This document shows, one piece after another, positions 1-4,897 of a DNA stretch of 7,595 bases. The stretch lies in the NCBI GenBank assembly GCA_019243075.1, contig JAFAUV010000362.1, positions 1 through 7,595 of the forward strand, given 5' to 3'. The DNA comes from Bradyrhizobium sp. (GTDB taxonomy: Bacteria > Pseudomonadota > Alphaproteobacteria > Rhizobiales > Xanthobacteraceae). Each line of letters opens with the position of its first letter. The first letter of the stretch is position 1. A program made the position numbers and the translations under genes. The notes beneath the pieces were generated by a model. It ran no database searches. It was not told where the DNA came from and worked only from the letters and a program-made list of their open reading frames with translations.

Positions 1-116
1 GCGTCATGCTTCTTGCGGGTGAAGCGCTCCTCCTGAACGGCGGCGATGATGCGGCCGTCCTCGAGCAGCGCGGCAGCGCTGTCGTGATAGAAAGCGGAGA
101 TACCGAGGATGCGCAT
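1..116 (-). CDS. O-carbamoyltransferase (NodU/TobZ/SxtI family), N-terminal fragment
   Basis: Only the first 38 codons are present; the gene continues past the left edge. The translation opens MRILGISAFYHDSAAAL and continues with EDGRIIAAVQEERFTRKKHD. This is the characteristic N-terminus of the carbamoyltransferase family: a Kae1/TsaD-like ASKHA fold whose conserved HDSAA histidine (here His11) belongs to the active site, followed by the EERFTRKKHD segment. Family members transfer a carbamoyl group from carbamoyl phosphate, via carbamoyl-adenylate, to a hydroxyl of a sugar or small molecule; full-length proteins are usually about 550-620 residues. The ATG lies 9 bp after the stop of the DUF5989-like gene, so it is probably the last of three co-transcribed genes. 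No strong Shine-Dalgarno is visible, which fits translational coupling. The substrate cannot be told from this fragment. The family call is secure; the specific function is open. Confidence 0.9.
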   Translation of the reverse strand, partial: MRILGISAFYHDSAAALLEDGRIIAAVQEERFTRKKHD

Positions 117-125
117 GACTCAAGG

Positions 126-278
126 CTAGAACAGCGTGTAGATGAACGGCGCGAACACCGTGCCCTTGGTCAGCACGACCAGCCCGCCGAACGCCACCAT
201 CATGACCAGAATCGGCAGCAGCCAGAATTTCTTGCGCACGCGCATGAAGCGCCAGAGTTCGGCGACAAAATCCATCAT
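126..278 (-). CDS. DUF5989/SxtK-like 50-aa membrane peptide
   Basis: A 50-residue protein starting MMDFVAELWRFMRVRKKFW and ending APFIYTLF. After a short amphipathic, basic N-terminus (RVRKK) there is one hydrophobic membrane segment at about residues 19-37, then a short tail with the TxGTxxAPFIYTLF pattern that I recognise from the DUF5989 family, small proteins almost always encoded beside carbamoyltransferases. The ATG overlaps the stop codon of the preceding SxtJ-family gene by one base (TGATG), and a second in-frame ATG follows directly, so translation is probably coupled. A longer reading frame extends upstream on this strand, but it lies inside the SxtJ gene and has no family-like sequence. 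Function is unknown; I infer an accessory subunit or membrane tether for the carbamoyltransferase downstream. Similarity to SxtK of saxitoxin clusters is from memory and rests on size and gene order. Confidence 0.82.
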   Translation of the reverse strand: MMDFVAELWRFMRVRKKFWLLPILVMMVAFGGLVVLTKGTVFAPFIYTLF

Positions 279-703
279 CAGAACTGGTCTTTCATGGTTT
301 CCGGTTGCGGACCGGGCGCGCGGGCAATCCAGTAGGTATCCGCGCTCGGCTCCCGTTTCAGCCGCAGCAGGTCCCTGCCCCGCATCCGCATCACAAGCCC
401 GGTCGGCCAGATCGTGCCGTAGAACAACAGGCCCATGACGATCGGGTTGACGATCCGGTGCAGCACGAGCCCGAGTTTCATCCACAGCCGATTGAGCGGA
501 TGGAGGATATTCGGCTTGAGCCCGGCGGCTGCGAGAAACAGCGTCGCCAACGCCAGTTCACACGGCCACAATCGCCCGGAACGGTGGAAATTGACGATGC
601 CGATCAGCGCCAGCGCCGCCGCCATCACCAGGCCGAATGTCCGGTTCGAACCGGGCGCGTTGGCCTCATCCCGGCTAAAATTCTCGTGGGTTGACTGGTC
701 CAT
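278..703 (-). CDS. SxtJ-family membrane protein
   Basis: A 141-residue protein beginning MDQSTHENFSRDE, with hydrophobic segments at about residues 22-38, 47-62 and 76-104. The stretch from residue 63 onward carries the family pattern: PLNRLWMKLG, then IVNPIVMG, LLFYG, a conserved proline, GRDLLRLK and a C-terminal DTYW. The polar N-terminus (THENFSR, residues 5-11) also matches the family start, which is why I chose the ATG at 703 over an in-frame TTG at 763 that would add 20 residues. Neither start has a convincing Shine-Dalgarno. SxtJ proteins have no established biochemical role but recur next to O-carbamoyltransferases, including in the cyanobacterial saxitoxin cluster. Here the gene is first in a three-gene unit with the DUF5989-like peptide and the carbamoyltransferase. 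I infer a membrane partner of carbamoylation. Confidence 0.85.
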   Translation of the reverse strand: MDQSTHENFSRDEANAPGSNRTFGLVMAAALALIGIVNFHRSGRLWPCELALATLFLAAAGLKPNILHPLNRLWMKLGLVLHRIVNPIVMGLLFYGTIWPTGLVMRMRGRDLLRLKREPSADTYWIARAPGPQPETMKDQF

Positions 704-761
704 CACAAGTGTCGACAAGACCCCGTTCAAAGGTTGGCGTGCTTTATCAGGTGGGAATGGC

Positions 762-784
762 AAGGTCCCGCTTTTTTTGACCTT
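762..784. repeat. Inverted repeat in the divergent intergenic region
   Basis: AAGGTC at 762-767 is repeated inverted as GACCTT at 779-784, separated by 11 bp rich in T. It lies between the SxtJ-family gene (start 703, leftward) and the SGNH-like gene (start 823, rightward), so both promoters should be in this 119-bp interval. I could not identify a convincing -35/-10 pair for either gene here. The repeat might be an operator or a small hairpin, but six-base arms are close to what chance allows. Confidence 0.25.
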
Positions 785-822
785 TTTCGACCCCGCCCGC
801 CATTGCAGAAGAGCGTTGATGA

Positions 823-1995
823 ATGCAGGAAATGATGCCGGACCGGCCCAGCCCGCGGCCCAAAGCGCGCATCAAGGGCAGCTTCTGGAAGGCCGCGTTC
901 GCGCCGAAGCGGGTCGCGCTCAATGCCCTGATGGTGCTTTATTGCCTCGCGCTGTTCCTGGTCTTTGATTTCGCCTATTCCAGCCTTACGCATGGGCAGG
1001 AGCAGGCGCGCGCCGCACGCATCTACGATGCCGTTTACGACCACGGCTTTGCGCCGAAATTCGACGGCTATGACGTCTGGGGCGAGGCCCGCTACCGACT
1101 GATCACCGACAGCCTCGGCTTCAAGGATGGCTCGACGCGCGACGTGCCGCTGCAGTCGGACGCCCGCCGCATTCTCCTGATCGGCGACTCCTTTGCGGAA
1201 GGGATCGGCCTTCCCTATGAGCGCACCTTTGCCGGGCTGCTCAACGGGGCTGGACAATCGCGGACCGACAGAATCGAATTCCTGGATGCCGGCGTCGCCT
1301 CCTACTCGCCCAGCATCTACTACAAGAAGATCAAATATCTCCTGGATCGCGGGCTCAGGTTCGACGAAGTGGTGCTGCTCTCCGACAGTTCCGATGTCGA
1401 GGATGAGGCGACGTCCTATTTCTGTATCGACGACGATCCGAAATATCACCGGTTCTGCACCACGCCGCCCGGCGCCGTTCCGGAACCCGCCATCAAGCGC
1501 GACTTCTTCATCGACCGTTTCGTGGTCACCAATCGAGTCCGCGTCACCATCAAGCGATGGATCCAGACCAGGCTCGGCAACAAGCGCGCCGCGATCGACA
1601 GCGATCACAATCGCATCGGCTGGACCACCAGGAATCCGGATCCCGCCAGATACAGGCCGCTCGGCGTCGACGGCGGCATTGCACGGTCGCTGGAAAACAT
1701 GGGCAAGCTGTCGGACCTGCTCGCAAGCCGCGGCATCCCGCTCACCATCGTGGTCTACCCCTGGGCGCAGCAGATCGCGCAGGACGACCGCGATAGCCGT
1801 CAGGTGCGGTTATGGCGGGATTTTTGCCCGCACCGCTGCAAGGCGTTCATCGACCTGTTCCCGCCTTTCTTTGCCGCCGCCGACCGCGACAAGGACTGGT
1901 ACGAACACCTCTATATCCTCGGCGACGACCATTTTTCCGCCGCCGGCAACCGGATGCTGTTCGAGGAACTGTCGAAGCGACTGCTCCCCAAGTAA
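823..1995 (+). CDS. Membrane-anchored SGNH/GDSL-hydrolase-like protein
   Basis: A 390-residue protein with a basic N-terminus, one hydrophobic segment at about residues 31-51 (signal anchor; the rest is probably periplasmic) and an SGNH-type domain. Block I is ILLIGDSFAEG (candidate nucleophile Ser123). Gly157 in DAGVASYSP fits block II, SDSSDVED (187-194) lies where block III is expected, and GDDHFSAAGN (367-376) supplies the C-terminal acid/histidine, Asp368-x-His370. The Asp-x-His spacing resembles the AlgJ/AlgX/DltD-like branch rather than the classical DxxH. Four cysteines (201, 212, 335, 339) lie in the presumed periplasmic domain and could form disulfides. The ATG at 823 is preceded by a weak AGAAGAG (807-813); ATGs at 832 and 835 are alternatives. 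It is divergent from the carbamoyltransferase unit, suggesting a role in adding or removing acyl or other ester groups on an envelope glycan or lipid. Substrate unknown. Confidence 0.8.
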   Translation: MQEMMPDRPSPRPKARIKGSFWKAAFAPKRVALNALMVLYCLALFLVFDFAYSSLTHGQEQARAARIYDAVYDHGFAPKFDGYDVWGEARYRLITDSLGFKDGSTRDVPLQSDARRILLIGDSFAEGIGLPYERTFAGLLNGAGQSRTDRIEFLDAGVASYSPSIYYKKIKYLLDRGLRFDEVVLLSDSSDVEDEATSYFCIDDDPKYHRFCTTPPGAVPEPAIKRDFFIDRFVVTNRVRVTIKRWIQTRLGNKRAAIDSDHNRIGWTTRNPDPARYRPLGVDGGIARSLENMGKLSDLLASRGIPLTIVVYPWAQQIAQDDRDSRQVRLWRDFCPHRCKAFIDLFPPFFAAADRDKDWYEHLYILGDDHFSAAGNRMLFEELSKRLLPK

Positions 1996-2003
1996 GGCCA
2001 AGT

Positions 2004-2378
2004 CTAGTCGTTCACGATCTTGGCGACGCAGAGCAGCACCACGGCGGCGAGAAAGAACAGATCGATATAGGATTTGATCTCGCCGTCGCGGCGCAGCAGC
2101 GTGACGTCGGCGACTGTCTTGGTCTTGATCGGCGATTGCGCGCCGCCCTGGGTGACCAGCGCGATCACTCGGCGCGATTCGATTTCCAGCCGCTCGATCC
2201 GCTGGAAGAAATAGAAGGAGCGCAAGGCAGAGGCCGCGCGCATGCCGGCATAGATCAGCACCGCGATCGCGAGGATCGCGCGATTGTTGTATTTCTCGAT
2301 GTAGCTCAGGCTGAGATAGACCGTCGCCAGGAATCCGAAATTGGTAAGAAAGCGGTAGGCGAAGCTCAAAAATCTCAT
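2004..2378 (-). CDS. Unrecognised small membrane protein (124 aa)
   Basis: I do not recognise a named family. The 124-residue protein has hydrophobic segments at about residues 8-25, 33-52 and 104-121. A charged region between the second and third contains a short helix-like stretch rich in Arg and Glu (FFQRIERLEIESRR, residues 57-70) and then a polar loop with TKTVADVTLLRRDGE (86-100). It converges tail to tail with the SGNH-like gene, with only 8 bp between the two stop codons and no clear hairpin terminator between them. The coding frame is supported by its coherent hydrophobic/charged layout and G/C-rich third positions, while the opposite-strand frames look like shadows. Upstream of the ATG no strong ribosome site or promoter stands out. 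Placement beside the carbamoylation genes could be coincidental. Confidence 0.7.
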   Translation of the reverse strand: MRFLSFAYRFLTNFGFLATVYLSLSYIEKYNNRAILAIAVLIYAGMRAASALRSFYFFQRIERLEIESRRVIALVTQGGAQSPIKTKTVADVTLLRRDGEIKSYIDLFFLAAVVLLCVAKIVND

Positions 2379-2678
2379 GCGTGTGCCCGTATCGATGGCT
2401 TCTCAAGCCTTGTTTAGATCGAACGCATATGTCGGATTCCGACCAGAGGGGCCGAAAGTGCCATGGTCGGTCAGCAGGCCAGCCGGTGTACGCCAATGTT
2501 GTAACAGGAAGGCAACGGATGCGCCGCCTCGGGCAGCGCGTGGACCCGCAAATTGCTTCGACCGTTTAGACGCCGGCGCGTCTTGTTTCAACCCCGATCT
2601 TGCTCGGCGGAATGACCGCCGGCTCTTCCAGTGGAGAGTCGTCGCCCTTTCGAGGCGTCCGCCACGCCCTCGGGCGCG
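2379..2678. other. Non-coding stretch, no convincing gene
   Basis: Reading frames here are open on both strands because of high GC, but none has family-like protein sequence, a good ribosome site or a consistent coding pattern. I see no tRNA, CRISPR repeat or complete insertion sequence. It runs directly into the transporter-protein remnant at 2679-2799, so it may be decayed coding DNA too degraded to recognise. The promoter of the leftward gene starting at 2378 should lie here, but I could not locate it. Confidence 0.5.
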
Positions 2679-2799
2679 TTTGCGGCGATCACTGCCGAGC
2701 CGATCGCGGGAACGCCTGCCCAATTCGGCAAAGCCGATTGCCGAGGAAACCGAGAAGTGGGCACAGCTCGTGAGGGTCACCGGCCTTCAGCTGGAGTAG
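2679..2799 (+). pseudogene. Remnant of a Bug/TctC-type substrate-binding protein (C-terminus)
   Basis: Two frames join into a recognisable C-terminus of the tripartite tricarboxylate transporter (Bug/TctC) periplasmic binding protein. The first frame reads FAAITAEPIAGTPAQFGK at 2679-2732. One base later (after G2733) the second frame continues IAEETEKWAQLVRVTGLQLE to a TAG at 2797-2799. Intact family members end with a similar arrangement: a Gly-Thr-Pro-x-x-Phe turn, about eight residues, ExxKW, and a hydrophobic tail ending near AE or LE. A single extra base at about 2733 (or loss of two) explains the break. Upstream of 2679 I cannot follow the other 280 or so residues expected of the family in any frame, so this is a truncated as well as frameshifted relic. 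The call rests on pattern memory, not on a search. Confidence 0.6.
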
Positions 2800-2877
2800 T
2801 TCAAGGTCAAAAGCGCCGATGGCAGTTGCCGCGAGATCGCGTTAGGATATGTCTCGCCACGAATGTGGGGTGAGCTG

Positions 2878-3138
2878 ATGCCGAAAAAGGGAGTGACCGG
2901 CCACGATGGGTGGGTCGTCACGGAAGCGTTGGCGACGGCGCTCGTTGCCCTCGAGCAGCTTCCGCCCAAGCACCAGCCGCAGGCCCATATGGACGACATC
3001 CGCAAGCTGCTCGCCGATGGCCGCGAGCCCGCCGCCGTCAGCCTGCACCTGGCGCAGGCCAAATGCCGGTTGTTTCCCGACCTCGACCGGCTCGAGATTT
3101 ACCGGGAATACGGCATTAGCAGCGACGAATATGGCTAG
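2878..3138 (+). CDS. Hypothetical protein (86 aa), probable cytoplasmic
   Basis: A small soluble protein beginning MPKKGVTGHDGWVVTEALAT and ending YREYGISSDEYG. It has no signal peptide or membrane segment. It appears mostly helical: one helix around ALATALVALEQL, a Pro/Gln-rich turn (PPKHQPQAHMDD), then IRKLLADG and a LAQAKCRLFPDLDRLEIYREYG segment. I have an impression of similar short hypothetical proteins in Bradyrhizobium and relatives, with no known function. I place the start at the ATG at 2878 because GGGGTGAG (2867-2874) sits just upstream as a ribosome site; an in-frame ATG at 2863 would add five residues but has no well-spaced site. It is transcribed toward the vapC gene, 52 bp apart. 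It is not obviously part of either neighbouring module. Confidence 0.7.
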   Translation: MPKKGVTGHDGWVVTEALATALVALEQLPPKHQPQAHMDDIRKLLADGREPAAVSLHLAQAKCRLFPDLDRLEIYREYGISSDEYG

Positions 3139-3190
3139 AACCGGCTCACTTCCGTTAACCGCGACTCACGGGGCGCGCCATTTCGTTCAG

Positions 3191-3607
3191 CTACGCCACA
3201 AGCCTGAATCCGGCGACAGCGAAGTGATGGTCGAAGGTGTAGGCGAGGCGAATACGTGCCCGCTTCATGATCACAAAGCTGGTCGCATCGACGGCCGACA
3301 ATTTGTGAAAATCCGAACGGCGAAAATACTCCCAGGATTGCTCGAGGTCGCGCAGCTCGCAAGCCAGTATCCTTACCGCGCCCCGTTTATAGACCGATTG
3401 CTTCCACGCCAGAGCCACGTCGCGGATGGCGTTGCGGTCCAGAAACGTAAATGTCTCAATGACGACCGGGATGGAGGTATGAAGCTTTGCCCCGGCGTCC
3501 TGCAAGAGCTCCCATTGCTCGCGCGCCTGCGCGTGCAATGGGTCCCGTGACAGCGCCAGGGCGATCCACGCCGCGCTGTCGACGAATACCGGCTCACCTT
3601 GGCGCAT
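3191..3607 (-). CDS. vapC: VapC-family toxin, PIN-domain ribonuclease
   Basis: A 138-residue protein with the PIN-domain layout. The N-terminal strand VFVDSAAWIAL carries Asp10, VVIETFTFL carries Glu51, SAVDATSFVIM carries Asp107, and the C-terminal AYTFDHHFAVAGF carries Asp126. These four acidic residues form the usual metal-binding site of PIN nucleases, all appear intact, and the length is normal for the family. VapC toxins cleave RNA (often tRNA or rRNA) when freed from their antitoxin. The ATG overlaps the stop of the antitoxin gene by one base (TGATG), so translation is likely coupled and co-production enforced. No independent promoter or strong ribosome site is visible. The RNA target cannot be predicted from this sequence. 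Confidence 0.92.
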   Translation of the reverse strand: MRQGEPVFVDSAAWIALALSRDPLHAQAREQWELLQDAGAKLHTSIPVVIETFTFLDRNAIRDVALAWKQSVYKRGAVRILACELRDLEQSWEYFRRSDFHKLSAVDATSFVIMKRARIRLAYTFDHHFAVAGFRLVA

Positions 3608-3816
3608 CAGGGCTCGTCGTGGACGCTGTCATGCTCGAGCGAGGTCCGCTTCGGCTCACCGTCCCAAAGTGCCACCGGACCCGTAGACCGAGGCCTAAGC
3701 ACGACCTTGCGAATTGCCTCGCGGATCAGCTCTGCAACGCTGCGGCCGGATCGGGCGGCCGCCTGGCGCAAGGCTTCGAGTTCTTCCTTGCGGAGGTAAA
3801 CCTGGGTCTTTTCCAT
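3607..3816 (-). CDS. vapB: Ribbon-helix-helix antitoxin of the VapBC module
   Basis: A 69-residue protein. Residues 4-40 form a ribbon-helix-helix DNA-binding domain: a short strand (TQVYLRK), helix EELEALRQAAARSG, turn, then helix SVAELIREAIRKVV. The C-terminal part (VALWDGEPKRTS and an acidic tail) is the expected toxin-neutralising segment. It is immediately upstream of and overlaps vapC, and should repress its own promoter as an antitoxin-toxin complex. I chose the ATG at 3816. The frame could extend back to ATG 3825 or TTG 3852, but those codons lie inside the -10 and -35 boxes of a very good promoter, so they would not be in the message. With the start at 3816 the transcript would have essentially no leader. 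Confidence 0.88.
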   Translation of the reverse strand: MEKTQVYLRKEELEALRQAAARSGRSVAELIREAIRKVVLRPRSTGPVALWDGEPKRTSLEHDSVHDEP

Positions 3817-3851
3817 GTATGTCATCTTAAGATAGCAACTGACATACGTCA
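3817..3851. promoter_or_regulatory. Probable VapB/VapBC operator: repeated TGACrTAy half-sites
   Basis: Perfect 8-base inverted arms, GTATGTCA at 3817-3824 and TGACATAC at 3840-3847, are separated by 15 bp. A third related half-site, TGACGTAT, reads on the minus strand at 3851-3844. Between the arms lies a perfect 10-bp palindrome, ATCTTAAGAT (3824-3833), covering the -10 box. Ribbon-helix-helix antitoxins commonly bind such repeated half-sites over their own promoter. The overlap with both promoter hexamers fits autorepression. Confidence 0.7.
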
Positions 3852-3852
3852 A
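3824..3852 (-). promoter_or_regulatory. vapBC promoter, sigma-70 type
   Basis: On the minus strand, TTGACG (3852-3847) is followed by a 17-bp spacer and TAAGAT (3829-3824), close to the consensus -35 and -10 hexamers with ideal spacing. Transcription should begin about seven bases further, at roughly 3816-3818, which coincides with the A of the vapB ATG (3816). The promoter lies in the 94-bp gap after the fructokinase stop, so vapBC has its own start rather than depending on the upstream operon. Confidence 0.75.
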
Positions 3853-3910
3853 TCGCAGCGCAATGCGCGCTCAGACCGAAGCCATGGCGCCGCCTCGTTC
3901 GCGAGCGATC

Positions 3911-4846
3911 CTACCATAGCCCTGCAACCTCATCGCGGCTCGGCGGATCGGCGCCGGCGCGGGTGCATGTGATGGCGGCGCATTCGCAGGCAAAGCCCAG
4001 GGCGCGCCGCAGCTCGGCGGCTCCGGCGGTCCGCAATCGCGTTCTTTCGATGCAGGCCTGCTCGCGAAGCGCAAACAGCAGCGCGGCATGAAAACTGTCG
4101 CCGGCCCCGATCGTGTCGACGACATCGACGGCAGCTGCCGGTACTTCGATGGCGCCTTCCCGGCAATGCCAGGCCAAGGCGCCCTTGGTGCCGCGGGTGA
4201 TGACGATCAGGCCGGCGCCCCCTGCAATCAGCGCCTCGGCTCGATCGACATAAGCCTCGCCGCCATGAAGGAAGGCGAAATCCACATCGGACATCCTCAC
4301 GATGTCGGCGCTCTCGGCGAGGACGTTCATCCGCCTCCGATAGGCCTGTAGATCCTCGATCAGGTTTGGCCGGCAATTCGGATCGAAGGAAATCGTCGCG
4401 GTCGGGCGTGCATCGTCGATCAGGGCGCCCGCCTCGCGGGCGCCGCGATTATGCACGAGCGTGGTCGACCCGATATGCACGGCCTCGACACCTTCGAACG
4501 GGATCGAGCCGGGCCGATAGGTCCAGTTGGCGGAGGCGGTCCCGACATCATAGAAGGCATATTGCGACTCGCCTTCGATGATCCGCACAAAGGCGAGCGT
4601 GGTCTGGTCGCCGCTGCGCGTGGCATGACGGATGTCGACGGCGGAGTCGGAGGCGTGAGAGGCGATCATGCGGCCGAACAGATCGGTCGAGATGCCGCCG
4701 ACGAAACCGGTGGGAACCCCCAGGCGGGCCAGCCCGATTGCGATGTTGAGACAGGACCCACCGACCGCCGGCCGCACCGCTTCGCGCCCGTCCGAGGCGG
4801 TTATCGGCACGAAATCGATCAGGGCGTCACCGCAACTCAGTATCAT
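3911..4846 (-). CDS. frk: PfkB-family carbohydrate kinase, probable fructokinase
   Basis: A 311-residue ribokinase-like kinase, the normal length for the family. Visible motifs are the N-terminal CGDALIDF with substrate-binding Asp11, the Gly-Gly of VGGSCLNIAIGLARLG (29-30) at the hinge of the sugar site, GGISTDLFG (50-58), FDPNCRPNL (154-162, typical of fructokinase-like members), TRGTKGALAW (217-226), and the PfkB signature DTIGAGDSF (244-252) with catalytic base Asp250. It is expected to phosphorylate D-fructose or a similar ketose with ATP in the cytoplasm. It is the last recognisable gene of the polyol operon, 51 bp after the dehydrogenase stop, and would take that enzyme's ketose product into central metabolism. 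The ATG at 4846 is the only start that keeps the conserved N-terminus without an in-frame stop. Ketose specificity is inferred from context. Confidence 0.88.
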   Translation of the reverse strand: MILSCGDALIDFVPITASDGREAVRPAVGGSCLNIAIGLARLGVPTGFVGGISTDLFGRMIASHASDSAVDIRHATRSGDQTTLAFVRIIEGESQYAFYDVGTASANWTYRPGSIPFEGVEAVHIGSTTLVHNRGAREAGALIDDARPTATISFDPNCRPNLIEDLQAYRRRMNVLAESADIVRMSDVDFAFLHGGEAYVDRAEALIAGGAGLIVITRGTKGALAWHCREGAIEVPAAAVDVVDTIGAGDSFHAALLFALREQACIERTRLRTAGAAELRRALGFACECAAITCTRAGADPPSRDEVAGLW

Positions 4847-4897
4847 CGCTCGTGTTCAACAGCTACCTGCTCCGGGCCGTTTCATGACGGCGCGAGC

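Noticed and set aside
727..1608. A long open frame (293 codons) on the minus strand opposite the SGNH-like gene.
   Set aside because: It is antisense to a gene with clear SGNH motifs and a membrane anchor. Its translation has no family-like pattern and the openness is explained by high GC.
2397..2415. A small hairpin GGCTT-CTC-AAGCC followed by TTGTTT, terminator-like on the plus strand.
   Set aside because: The stem has only five pairs and no plus-strand gene ends just upstream. It lies near the start of a minus-strand gene.
2403..2780. A 125-codon minus-strand frame in the gene-poor region.
   Set aside because: It is Arg/Ser/Gly-rich with no hydrophobic or motif structure, and it is antisense to the transporter relic.
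2377..2799. A 140-codon plus-strand frame as an intact gene.
   Set aside because: Only its last 20 or so residues resemble a protein family (Bug/TctC end), and the preceding homologous part is in another frame. The rest looks random, so it is treated as a relic.
3857..3871. AGCGC-AATGC-GCGCT as a terminator after the fructokinase gene.
   Set aside because: A five-pair stem without a T-run on either side is too weak to call in GC-rich DNA.
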